Below, piece by piece: positions 16,955-25,067 of a stretch of DNA of 64,000 nucleotides (the stretch's first letter is position 1; each line of letters opens with the position of its first letter). This DNA comes from Nocardioides daedukensis (GTDB lineage Bacteria > Actinomycetota > Actinomycetes > Propionibacteriales > Nocardioidaceae). A model generated the notes under the pieces. It worked only from the letters and a program-made list of their open reading frames with translations. It was not told the DNA's origin and did no database searches. The position numbers and the translations under genes were made by a program. The DNA is taken from NCBI RefSeq assembly GCF_013408415.1, contig NZ_JACCAA010000001.1, positions 2,728,001 to 2,792,000 on the forward strand, read 5' to 3'.

Positions 16955-17782
16955 ATGGGAAAGCTTGAAGGAAAGACTGCTCTCGTCACCGGCGGAGGGC
17001 GCGGGATCGGGCGCTCGGTCGCCCTGCAGCTGGCGGCGGAGGGTGCACGGGTCGTGCTCAACGACCTGGACGCCGCTCCGGCCGAGGAGGTCGTGGAGGA
17101 GATCCGCAAGAACGGTGGTGACGCGGTCGCAGTGCCGGGCAGTGTCACCGCACCGGACTTCGCTCCCCGCTTCGTGCAGGCGGCCACCGACAACTTCGGC
17201 GGGATCGACATCATCATCAACAACGCGGGCTACACGTGGGACTCGGTCATCCAGAAGATGACCGACGAGCAGTGGCACGCCATCCTCGACCTCCACCTCA
17301 AGGCGCCCTTCGACATCCTGCGGGCCGCCCAGCCGGTGATCAGCGCGGCGGTCAAGAAGGAGAAGGCCGAAGGTCGTGCGGTGCACCGCAAGGTGGTCAA
17401 CATCTCCTCGGTCGCCGGCGTCTTCGGCAATGCGGGGCAGGCCAACTACTCCGCGGCCAAGTCAGGTGTCATCGGCCTGACCAAGACCCTCGCCAAGGAA
17501 TGGGGCCGCTACAACGTCAACGTCAACTGCGTGGCGTTCGGCTTCATCACGACCCGGCTCACCGAGGTCGACGCCGATGCCGGGTCGACCATCGAGGTGG
17601 AGGGCCGCGAGATCAAGGTCGGGGTGAATCCCCAGATCCTCGAGGCGATGAAGTCGGCGATCCCACTCGGGCGGCCTGGCACTCCCGAGGAAGCAGCTGG
17701 CTCGGTGGTCATGCTGACCTATCCGGAGGCCGACTATGTCTCTGGCCAGCTCCTCGTCACCGGCGGGGGCTTCGAGGGGTGA
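16955..17782 (+). CDS. SDR family 3-hydroxyacyl-CoA dehydrogenase (FabG/HSD17B4-like)
   Basis: This 275-residue classical SDR opens MGKLEGKTALVTGGGRGIG with the TGxxxGxG cofactor motif and D in VVLNDLDAA, which suggests NAD. It has the NNAG strand motif, Ser in NISSVAG and the catalytic YSAAK. An insertion around residues 125-140 (KKEKAEGRAVHRK) and another near 195-215 are like those in the peroxisomal multifunctional enzyme family. In this operon it would oxidise the 3-hydroxyacyl-CoA made by the MaoC pair before thiolysis. Confidence 0.88.
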   Translation: MGKLEGKTALVTGGGRGIGRSVALQLAAEGARVVLNDLDAAPAEEVVEEIRKNGGDAVAVPGSVTAPDFAPRFVQAATDNFGGIDIIINNAGYTWDSVIQKMTDEQWHAILDLHLKAPFDILRAAQPVISAAVKKEKAEGRAVHRKVVNISSVAGVFGNAGQANYSAAKSGVIGLTKTLAKEWGRYNVNVNCVAFGFITTRLTEVDADAGSTIEVEGREIKVGVNPQILEAMKSAIPLGRPGTPEEAAGSVVMLTYPEADYVSGQLLVTGGGFEG

Positions 17783-18636
17783 ACCCCGGAATCAGGCTCG
17801 AACGACCCCGCCCCGGCGTCGTACGCATTGTCCTGGCCAGGCCGGACAGGCGCAACGCGCAGGACCCGCCGCTGCTGCGGGCGCTCGACGCGGCCTTCCT
17901 CGAGGCGGTTGCCGACGACGACTGCCATGTGATCGTGCTGGCCGCGGACGGCCCTGACTTCTCCTCGGGTCACGACCTCACCGGGTCCTTCGACCTCCCC
18001 AGTCCACCCATCGCCACGATGCACTCCAGCTCGGACCAGGAGGGCATCGAGGGGCACTTCAACTTTGAGTGCGAGCTCTATCTGGGGCTGTGCCTGAGAT
18101 GGCGGGACATCCCCAAGCCCACCATCGCCCAGGTCAACGGCCGCGTCATTGCCGGTGGCTTGATGGTGATGTGGCCGATGGATCTCGTCGTGGCCTCCGA
18201 TGACGCGAGCTTCAGCGACCCGGTCACGGCCTTCGGTGTCAACGGTGTCGAATACTTCACCCACATCTATGAGGTGGGCGTGCGGAGGGCGCGGGAGATG
18301 CTCTACACGGGCGAGGCCATCGGCGCCGAGGAAGCACATCGGCTCGGCATGGTGAACCACGTCGTACCCCTGGCCGACCTCGAGGAGTTCACCCTCGACC
18401 TGGCAGAGCGCATCGCGGCACGACCCCAGTTCGGCCTGCGCCTGTCCAAGGCGACCATCAACCAGCAGCTCGACGCGATGGGTCAGCGACAGTCACTGGA
18501 GGCTGCCCTGTCGCTGCACAACCTCGGACACGCGAACAACCTGCTCAAGCACGGCTCGCTGATCGATCCGTCCGGGGCCGCCGTGATCCGGAGTGCCGCG
18601 CAGCGTACGCCGGCCGAGTCGGGCGGGGCTGCATGA
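17779..18636 (+). CDS. Enoyl-CoA hydratase/isomerase family protein
   Basis: This is a second, distinct crotonase-fold protein, 285 residues. It has the oxyanion segment DGPDFSSGHDLTG, an inserted loop (SSSDQEGIEGHFNFECELY), then QVNGRVIAGGLMVMWPMDLVVAS. The GTG start overlaps the SDR stop (GTGA). The Cys/Ala-Gly oxyanion motif is replaced by SSGHD, as in several actinobacterial EchA proteins whose reaction is not known. It is the last gene of the run before the regulator. Confidence 0.83.
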   Translation: MNPGIRLERPRPGVVRIVLARPDRRNAQDPPLLRALDAAFLEAVADDDCHVIVLAADGPDFSSGHDLTGSFDLPSPPIATMHSSSDQEGIEGHFNFECELYLGLCLRWRDIPKPTIAQVNGRVIAGGLMVMWPMDLVVASDDASFSDPVTAFGVNGVEYFTHIYEVGVRRAREMLYTGEAIGAEEAHRLGMVNHVVPLADLEEFTLDLAERIAARPQFGLRLSKATINQQLDAMGQRQSLEAALSLHNLGHANNLLKHGSLIDPSGAAVIRSAAQRTPAESGGAA

Positions 18637-18686
18637 TGCTCGAGAGCCACGAGTCGCCATGACTGACGTCGTTTAAGGTGTGACCC

Positions 18687-19856
18687 GTGAACACGACGGC
18701 GGCCCATGTGGACGGTTCTCGGCGCCGCCCACGCGATCGCAAGCAGCAGATCCTCGTGGCGTCCCTCGAGCTCTTCGCCGAGCATGGCTATCCCAACGTC
18801 ACGATGGCGCAGATCGCGGACGCCGTGGGCATCACCGCTGGGGCGCTCTACCGTCACTTCTCCAACAAGGCGATGTTGCTCCAGCGGGTGGTGGCCGACA
18901 GCTTTGCCTGGCTCAACGACCCGCCCTCGTTCACCGGTTATGAGGACACGGTCGAGCGGATGATCGTCACGATCTCCGACCGACCGTTCCTCTCCGACCT
19001 GTGGACCCACGAGGCTCGCTACCTTCCCGAGGACCAACTGCGTGACCTGCGCAAGCGGATGCGGACCTACACCGAGGGGTTCCTGCCGGGCATTCGGCAG
19101 CGCCGGCCAGACCTCACCCCGGGCCAGGACGACCTGCTGGCCTGGGCGATGCAGTCACTGCTCTCCGGGCTGGGCCGGCGGTCGATGCGCTCGCTCGCCT
19201 CGGTCCGGGTGCCCTCGGTCCGTGCGGCGTTGCTGGCCGTTCCCGCCGCCGAGCTGGTGGAGATCGGCCCGGTGGCCGAGCCGGTCAAGCCCAACCTGAC
19301 CCCGGTCTCGATGCGCGAGCGGCTGCTCACCGTGGCCTTCGAGCAGTTCGGTGAGCGCGGCTATCAGGACACGACAATGGCCAGCATCGGTGCTGCGGCG
19401 GACGTCACGGGGCCCAACGTCTACGGCTACTTCGCCAGCAAATCCGAGTTGCTGCGTGCCGTGACCGATCGGGGCACTCACGCCTTGTGGCTGAATCTGG
19501 ACCGCACGCTGGCCAGCGCGGCGACCCCGGCCGATGCGCTGCACGAGCTCGTCCGGAGCTACACATCGCTCATGGGGTCATGGGCGTCCACGCTCGAGGA
19601 CCCCTCCGGGGAGCATGACGTGATCGACACCATGAGGGCCGGACAGCGCGAATACATCGCTGAATGGGTTGCTCTGCTGCAGGCAGTCGTCCCGGGCCTG
19701 GACCAGCAGCAGGCAAGAGCGCGCTGCCAGCTCGCGATGTTCCTGATCTCGGACCTCCACAAGACGCGTCACATCGTGCGGCACGCCAACTTCCACGAGA
19801 ACCTCGTGGCCATGGTGCTCGCCGTGCTCCTCGACCGGTCCGTCCCCGGCTCCTGA
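18687..19856 (+). CDS. Tandem TetR-family regulator with two DNA-binding domains
   Basis: This 389-residue protein carries two complete TetR N-terminal domains. The first (about 15-60) is KQQILVASLELFAEHGYPNV then MAQIADAVGITAGALYRHFS; the second (about 210-255) is MRERLLTVAFEQFGERGYQD then MASIGAAADVTGPNVYGYFA. Each is followed by a helical ligand-domain-like segment, so the gene looks like an in-frame duplication or fusion of two TetR repressors. It probably controls the flanking acyl-CoA genes in response to a CoA ester. The GTG start has AAGGTG just upstream; 50 bp separate it from the hydratase gene. Confidence 0.87.
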   Translation: MNTTAAHVDGSRRRPRDRKQQILVASLELFAEHGYPNVTMAQIADAVGITAGALYRHFSNKAMLLQRVVADSFAWLNDPPSFTGYEDTVERMIVTISDRPFLSDLWTHEARYLPEDQLRDLRKRMRTYTEGFLPGIRQRRPDLTPGQDDLLAWAMQSLLSGLGRRSMRSLASVRVPSVRAALLAVPAAELVEIGPVAEPVKPNLTPVSMRERLLTVAFEQFGERGYQDTTMASIGAAADVTGPNVYGYFASKSELLRAVTDRGTHALWLNLDRTLASAATPADALHELVRSYTSLMGSWASTLEDPSGEHDVIDTMRAGQREYIAEWVALLQAVVPGLDQQQARARCQLAMFLISDLHKTRHIVRHANFHENLVAMVLAVLLDRSVPGS

Positions 19857-19872
19857 CCCTGCGCGGGCACCT

Positions 19873-19958
19873 CACTTACTCGGACACCTCCCTGGCGGAA
19901 CTCATGTTCACTTATTCGTCGACAACCCTTGACGTGGCTCTTTGTGCGCGTCAATACT
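19873..19958 (+). promoter_or_regulatory. Candidate promoter and operators of the second ligase gene
   Basis: TTGACG (19929-19934) and AATACT (19953-19958), 18 bp apart, form a good promoter. TTGACG is also one arm of an inverted repeat TTGACG-N14-CGTCAA (19929-19954), so a dimeric repressor could block the promoter. Upstream lie two near-copies CACTTACTCG (19873) and CACTTATTCG (19909), 36 bp apart. Confidence 0.5.
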
Positions 19959-20029
19959 CGCTGCAGGCACTCTGAACTAGCATTTACAAACGCCGCCTTC
20001 TCAGGCAAGACACCGCGAGGTTGTGCACG

Positions 20030-21577
20030 ATGCAGATCACTCAGTCCCTCCACCAGGCCGTGCAGTCACGACCCGATCAGGTCGCCACGATCTTCGGCAG
20101 CCGCACCCGCACGGTCGCCGAGACCGCCGACCGAGTTGCCCGCATGGCCGGGGCCCTGCGTGAGCTCGGTGTCGTCGACGGCGAGCGGGTCGGCATCTAT
20201 GCACTGAACAGCGATCGCTACCACGAGCTCCTCTATGCCGTGCCGTGGGCCGGCGGGGTGGTGAACCCGGTGAACAGCCGGTGGAGTGTGACCGAGGTGG
20301 CCTACTCCCTGGTGGACTGCGGCACCGACATCGTGCTCGTGGACGACGCGTTCGCCGGGACGGTCGACGAGCTCCGGGCCAAGGCGCCGAACCTGCGTGA
20401 GGTGATCTACTGCGGCGAGGGCGAGACGCCCGATGGCCTGCTGTCCTATGAGGACCTCGTCGCCGGCGCCGAGCTGCTCGAGGATGCTCGGCGCAGGGAC
20501 GAGGACCTCTACGGCGTCTACTACACCGGTGGCACCACGGGCGCTCCCAAGGGCGTCATGCTCGATCACCGTGCGCTGCTCACCTCCGCGATGGGCTGCA
20601 TGGTGACCACCGACATGCTGTCGCGCGGCGGCGTACTCCTTCACGCAGCGCCGATGTTCCACCTGGCAGACGGCGCTGCCTGGAACATCGCCAACCTCAC
20701 CCACGCGGTTCACGTCATCGTGCCGTCCTTCACCGTGGCCGGCGTGGTGGACGCCATCGAGAAGCACGGCGTGACCGATGCGCTGCTCGTGCCCACCATG
20801 ATTCAGGCGATCGTGGACTCCCCGGAGGCCGCGACCGCCGACCTCACGAGCATGCAGCGAGTGATGTACGGCGCCTCGCCCATCTCGGAGAGCGTCCTGA
20901 ACCGTGCCCGGGCTACCTTCGCCAACGCGAGGTTCACCCAGGCATACGGCATGACCGAGCTCGCGCCGGTGGCCACACTGCTGACCGCCGACGACCACGA
21001 CGTGTCGAGTCTCGCGCGCTCCGCTGGGCGAGCCGCCGCACACGCCGAGGTCCGCGTGGTCGGACCCGACGACCAGACCCTCCCGCGCGGCGAGGTGGGT
21101 GAGATCGTCTCGAGGGGCGACCACGTGATGCAGGGCTACTGGAACAAGCCCGACGAGACCGCGCAGGCCCTCGCGGGCGGATGGATGCACACCGGCGACG
21201 CGGGCTACATGGATGCCGACGGTTATCTCTTCGTGGTCGACCGGATCAAGGACATGGTCATCAGCGGCGGTGAGAACGTCTATTCCGTCGAGGTCGAGAA
21301 CGCTCTGGTCAAGCACGACAGGATCATGCAGGCAGCAGTCGTCGGCGTTCCGGACGACACGTGGGGTGAGCGGGTGCATGCGTTCCTGATCCTCCGGGAA
21401 GGCGAGGACATCACCCTCGAGGAGGTTCGCGAGTGGTGCCGTCAACACATCGCGAACTACAAGCTGCCGCGAAGCATCGACGTCGTCGACTCCTTCCCCG
21501 TCTCCGGTGCCGGCAAGGTGCTCAAGCGTGAGTTGCGCAAAGAGTTCTGGGGCAACTCGGACCGCTCCATCAACTGA
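20030..21577 (+). CDS. Acyl-CoA synthetase (AMP-forming, FadD-like)
   Basis: This is a second adenylate-forming CoA ligase, 515 residues. Motifs are VYYTGGTTGAPKGVMLDH (about 160-177), FTQAYGMTELAPVATLL, HTGDAGYMDADGYLFVVDRIKD, the hinge MVISGGENVYSVEVENAL, and the catalytic Lys in VSGAGKVLKRELR. It starts a second transcription unit with an SDR and a hotdog thioesterase. ATG at 20030 has CGAGG 9 bp upstream; the TTG at 20021 is unlikely. The substrate is unknown, but the gene carries its own promoter with repressor-like repeats. Confidence 0.9.
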   Translation: MQITQSLHQAVQSRPDQVATIFGSRTRTVAETADRVARMAGALRELGVVDGERVGIYALNSDRYHELLYAVPWAGGVVNPVNSRWSVTEVAYSLVDCGTDIVLVDDAFAGTVDELRAKAPNLREVIYCGEGETPDGLLSYEDLVAGAELLEDARRRDEDLYGVYYTGGTTGAPKGVMLDHRALLTSAMGCMVTTDMLSRGGVLLHAAPMFHLADGAAWNIANLTHAVHVIVPSFTVAGVVDAIEKHGVTDALLVPTMIQAIVDSPEAATADLTSMQRVMYGASPISESVLNRARATFANARFTQAYGMTELAPVATLLTADDHDVSSLARSAGRAAAHAEVRVVGPDDQTLPRGEVGEIVSRGDHVMQGYWNKPDETAQALAGGWMHTGDAGYMDADGYLFVVDRIKDMVISGGENVYSVEVENALVKHDRIMQAAVVGVPDDTWGERVHAFLILREGEDITLEEVREWCRQHIANYKLPRSIDVVDSFPVSGAGKVLKRELRKEFWGNSDRSIN

Positions 21578-21642
21578 CTCCCGGGATCCACGCGGGGCCG
21601 CTGCTGCCCACACCGCCACCACCATACGAACGAGGGACGGAC

Positions 21643-22398
21643 ATGCAACTCGCAGGAGCTTCAGCACTGGTGACCGGCGGCGCTTCCGGGCTGGGAGCGG
21701 CAACGACGCAGCGCCTTGCGGCGGCTGGCGCAACCGTGGTCGTCGCGGACCTGGTCAGCGCCTGGGAGCGCAGGACCACCGACTTCGGTGACGAGGTCCG
21801 GTTCGTTGCCACCGACGTGACCGCCGAGGACGAGGTCGTGGCCGCGGTGCGCGCAGCCGTCGAGCTGGGTGAGCTGCGGGCCGCGGTCGCGTGCGCCGGA
21901 ATCGGCCACCAGGGCCGTCTCCTCGGGTCACGCGGACCCGTCGACGCTGCCACGGTGCGTCGGGTGATGGACGTCAACTTCGGCGGAACGGTCAGCCTGC
22001 TCGGGCATGCGGCTGACGCCATGCAGCACAACGAGCTGCGTGATGGGGAGCGCGGCGTAGTGGTGATGGTGGCCTCGGCAGCCGGGCTCGACAGCTCCTC
22101 GGTTGCCTATGGCGGCTCCAAGGCTGCCGTCGTTGGCGTGACCGCTGCGGCCGCCCGCGAACTCTCGAGCCGCGCGATCCGCGTGGTCACGGTCGCTCCG
22201 GGCATCTTCGAGACTCCGATGGTGGCCGGGATGAGCGAGTCCGCGGTGGCCAGCGTCGGGCGCCCCGCGCACCCTGACCGTCTGGGCCGTCCCGACGAGT
22301 TCGCCAGCTTCGTGGCACACATCGTGGAGAACGCGATGATCAATGGAGAGGTGGTTCGTCTCGATGCCGCACTCCGTGCTCCGGCGGTGATTCAGTGA
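21643..22398 (+). CDS. SDR family 3-hydroxyacyl-CoA dehydrogenase (HSD10-like)
   Basis: This 251-residue SDR has TGGASGLGAATTQRL (TGxxxGxG), Asp in VVVADLVSAW for NAD, CAGIGHQGRLL in place of NNAG, Ser in VASAAGLDSSSVAYGGSK and the catalytic YGGSK. The pattern CAGI and the C-terminal GR..HPDRLGRPDEFASFV follow the human type-2/HSD10 family of 3-hydroxyacyl-CoA dehydrogenases. It overlaps the next gene by 4 bp (GTGA). Confidence 0.86.
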   Translation: MQLAGASALVTGGASGLGAATTQRLAAAGATVVVADLVSAWERRTTDFGDEVRFVATDVTAEDEVVAAVRAAVELGELRAAVACAGIGHQGRLLGSRGPVDAATVRRVMDVNFGGTVSLLGHAADAMQHNELRDGERGVVVMVASAAGLDSSSVAYGGSKAAVVGVTAAAARELSSRAIRVVTVAPGIFETPMVAGMSESAVASVGRPAHPDRLGRPDEFASFVAHIVENAMINGEVVRLDAALRAPAVIQ

Positions 22399-23051
22399 GC
22401 ACCGACCAGCAGACGGGGCACGCGACCGAGGCGGGAGCACCGTTCGACGGTCGGGCCGCGATCGAGGCACTGATGGTCGCGCCCGGTCCGCCCGCGCTCG
22501 GATCGGCCTACCAGGCGATGACCGAGGAGCTCCGCGGCTTCCTCGACGTGCTCGCCGGCGCGGCCATCGACACCGAGCACGCCGCACGCCTGCGGGCTCA
22601 GCTCGCGCAGATGACCTCAAGGCTGCGCGGTCTCGAGGTCGGTGAGCCGCAGCGCCTGTGGGGACACTGGACCGACAGGCCGGGACGAGGACAGGCGCTG
22701 ATCCCGTCGTACGACGTGCCGAAGGGCTCCCTGGAGGCGAGCGCAACGGTCACCTTCGGACGGTTCCACGTCGGCGAGAACATGGCCGTCCACGGCGGTG
22801 CGATCTCCATGCTCTTCGACGACTTGCTGGGCTGGCTGCTCGCCCGCAGTGACCTGCCGCCGAGCCGAACCGCCTTCCTGACCACGAACTTCCGGGCCGT
22901 GACGCCGGTCGGCGTCGAGCTCACGGTGCACGCCCGGATCACTCACGTCGAGGGACGCAAGCGCTTCCTCGCTGCGGAGCTGAGGCACGGCGACACCGTC
23001 TGCGCCGACGCCGAGGGACTCTGGGTGGAGTTGCGACCCGGACAGCCCTGA
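22395..23051 (+). CDS. PaaI/hotdog-fold thioesterase family protein
   Basis: This is a 218-residue protein. The first 110 residues are helical and unassigned; the C-terminal half is a hotdog domain with FGRFHVGENMAVHGGAISMLFDDLLG, where HGG and the following Asp match the catalytic pattern of PaaI-like acyl-CoA thioesterases. It could release CoA from stalled intermediates. It ends 19 bp before the stop of the convergent SDR gene. Confidence 0.78.
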   Translation: MSTDQQTGHATEAGAPFDGRAAIEALMVAPGPPALGSAYQAMTEELRGFLDVLAGAAIDTEHAARLRAQLAQMTSRLRGLEVGEPQRLWGHWTDRPGRGQALIPSYDVPKGSLEASATVTFGRFHVGENMAVHGGAISMLFDDLLGWLLARSDLPPSRTAFLTTNFRAVTPVGVELTVHARITHVEGRKRFLAAELRHGDTVCADAEGLWVELRPGQP

Positions 23052-23070
23052 GGCTGGACCTGACCTGCGG

Positions 23071-23841
23071 TCAGACCGTCGCGGACAGGCCACCGTCCAC
23101 GATCAGGGAGCCTCCGGTCATGTACGACGATGCCGGCGAGGCCAGGAAGAGCAGCGCCGAGTCGAGCTCTTCCTGCTCGCCGAACCGGCCGAGGATGGAG
23201 TTGCTGATGACCAGGTCGCGCAACAGCTCTCCGCCTTCGGCGTTGGTCATCTCGCTGGCGAAATATCCCGGACACAACGCGTTGACGCGGATCCCGCGCC
23301 GGGCCGACCACTGCTGGGCCAGGTCACGCGTCAGGCCGAGCACCCCGGACTTGCTTGCCGCATAGTGCGCCTGGGGGAACCGTGAAGCCACATGGCCCAG
23401 GACGCTGGCGATGTTCACGATCGACGAACCCTCCGGCATGTGCGGGGCGCAGGCCCGAGCCATCCAGTAGGACCCGTTGAGGTTCACGTCGACCACCTGC
23501 GCGAAGACCTCCGGGGCCTCGCGCAGCGCGGATCCGGCGATGCCGACGCCGGCGTTGTTCACCAGCACGTCGATGCGTCCGAACTCGGCCGCGGCGGCGT
23601 CTGCCACGGCAGCGCAGTCCTGGGCGACCGAGACATCGGTGCGGTGGGTGAGCACCGTCGTACCCGCGAAGCGCAGCTCGTCCGCGAGGGCACTGAGCCG
23701 GTCCTCGCGCCGTGCGGCCAGCACCAGGGTGGCGCCGACGGCTGCAGTGGCGCGGGCGAAGCCGACGCCGAGGCCGGAGCTGGCGCCGGTGATGAGGACG
23801 ACCTTGTCGTCGAGGCGGAACCGGTCGAGTGGGTTGGTCAT
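23071..23841 (-). CDS. SDR family oxidoreductase
   Basis: This 256-residue classical SDR has LITGASSGLGVGFARATA (TGxxxGxG), RR after the second strand (AARREDRL) suggesting NADP, NNAGVGIAGSAL, NIASVLG and catalytic YAASK, and ends GGSLIVDGGLSATV. It is the last gene of a three-gene reverse operon with an ACAD and an APH-type kinase and starts 11 bp after the ACAD stop. A reductase or dehydrogenase acting on a 3- or 4-hydroxy/ketoacyl-CoA is plausible. Confidence 0.87.
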   Translation of the reverse strand: MTNPLDRFRLDDKVVLITGASSGLGVGFARATAAVGATLVLAARREDRLSALADELRFAGTTVLTHRTDVSVAQDCAAVADAAAAEFGRIDVLVNNAGVGIAGSALREAPEVFAQVVDVNLNGSYWMARACAPHMPEGSSIVNIASVLGHVASRFPQAHYAASKSGVLGLTRDLAQQWSARRGIRVNALCPGYFASEMTNAEGGELLRDLVISNSILGRFGEQEELDSALLFLASPASSYMTGGSLIVDGGLSATV

Positions 23842-23852
23842 GACTGCACCGC

Positions 23853-25058
23853 TCAGCCGACGTAGGGCGCAGTGCGCTTGAGTTCCTGGCGGGCAATGGT
23901 GCGGCGGTGTACGGCGTCGGGGCCGTCCACGATGCGCAGCACTCGCGCCCAGGCATAGAAGCCGGCCAGGACGGTGTCGTCGGAGACGCCCATCGCCCCG
24001 AAGATCTCGATCGCCCGGTCGATGACCGCCACCGCGACGGCGGGGGCAGAGACCTTGATCTGGGAGATCTCGGACTTCGCGCCCTTGGCGCCGTGCTGGT
24101 CGATCAGCCAGGCAGCCTTGTAGACCAGCAACCGGGCCTGGTCGATCTCGATCCGCGAGTTGGCGATCGCATCCTGCACGTTGGCGAACTCGGCGAGGGG
24201 CTGGCCGAAGGCGACCCGGTTCGAGGCCCGGTCGACCATCAGCGCGAGAGCGCGCTCGGCCATCCCGATGGCACGCATGGCGTGGTGGATCCGGCCGGGA
24301 CCGAGACGGGCCTGGGCGATCATGAAGCCGTCGCCCTCACTGGCCAGCAGATTGCTCATCGGCACCCGGACGTCCTCGAAGAGGATCTGGGAGTGACCGT
24401 GCTGGTCCTGATAGCCGAAGACCGGCAGGTGCCGCTCGATGGTGACGCCCGGTGTGTCGCGAGGGACCAGCACCATCGACTGCTGCCGGTGGGTGGGGGC
24501 GTCGGGGTCGGTCTTGCCCATCACGATGAAGATCTCGCAGCGCTCGTCAGCGACGCCGGTGATCCACCACTTGCGTCCGTTGATGACGTAGTCGTCGCCG
24601 TCACGGGTGATCGAGGTGGTGATGTTGGTGGCGTCGGACGAGGCAACGTCGGGCTCGGTCATCGCGAACGCCGACCTGATCCGGCCCTCGAGCAGCGGCT
24701 CGAGCCAACGCTTGCGCTGCTCCTCGGTGGCGAAGAGCTCCAGCGTCTCCATGTTGCCCGTGTCGGGCGCCTGGCAGTTGATCGCCTCGGGCGCGATCAC
24801 CGGCGACCAGCCCGAGATCTCGGCCACCGCGGCGTACTCCAGGTTGGAGAGGCCCGAGAGCTTGGGCAGGAAGAGGTTCCACAGGCCGCGGCGCCGGGCT
24901 TCGGCCTTGAGGTCCTCGAGCACGGCGGGCGTGGAGTGCTCGCCGTGCTCGGCGAGCTGCGCGGCCCAGACGGGTTCGGCGGGGAAGACATGCTCGCGCA
25001 TGAACTCCCACATGTTCTCGGAGGCCTCCTGGGCCTTGGGTGAGAGAGCGAAGTCCAT
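23853..25058 (-). CDS. Acyl-CoA dehydrogenase family protein (ACAD10/11-like)
   Basis: This 401-residue ACAD-fold flavoprotein opens MDFALSPKAQEASENMWEF, has AFAMTEPDVASSDATNI (about 133-149) and VINGRKWWITGVAD, then RLGPGRIHHAMRAIGMAERAL and the C-terminal IEIFGAMGVSDDTVLAGFYAWARVLRIVDGPD. The RxGPGRIHH and RIVDGPDxVH motifs are those of the ACAD10/ACAD11 branch, whose animal members are fused to an APH kinase domain. Here the APH kinase is the adjacent gene (9 bp away). Members of that branch remove a phosphate from 4-phosphoacyl-CoA, so the same use is possible here. Confidence 0.88.
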   Translation of the reverse strand: MDFALSPKAQEASENMWEFMREHVFPAEPVWAAQLAEHGEHSTPAVLEDLKAEARRRGLWNLFLPKLSGLSNLEYAAVAEISGWSPVIAPEAINCQAPDTGNMETLELFATEEQRKRWLEPLLEGRIRSAFAMTEPDVASSDATNITTSITRDGDDYVINGRKWWITGVADERCEIFIVMGKTDPDAPTHRQQSMVLVPRDTPGVTIERHLPVFGYQDQHGHSQILFEDVRVPMSNLLASEGDGFMIAQARLGPGRIHHAMRAIGMAERALALMVDRASNRVAFGQPLAEFANVQDAIANSRIEIDQARLLVYKAAWLIDQHGAKGAKSEISQIKVSAPAVAVAVIDRAIEIFGAMGVSDDTVLAGFYAWARVLRIVDGPDAVHRRTIARQELKRTAPYVG

Positions 25059-25067
25059 GGTGTCTCC

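Noticed and set aside
5241..23051. Classical steroid-ring degradation cluster
   Set aside because: No KstD, Kst9 hydroxylase, HsaC-type dioxygenase or other ring-cleavage gene is present; only side-chain-type beta-oxidation functions.
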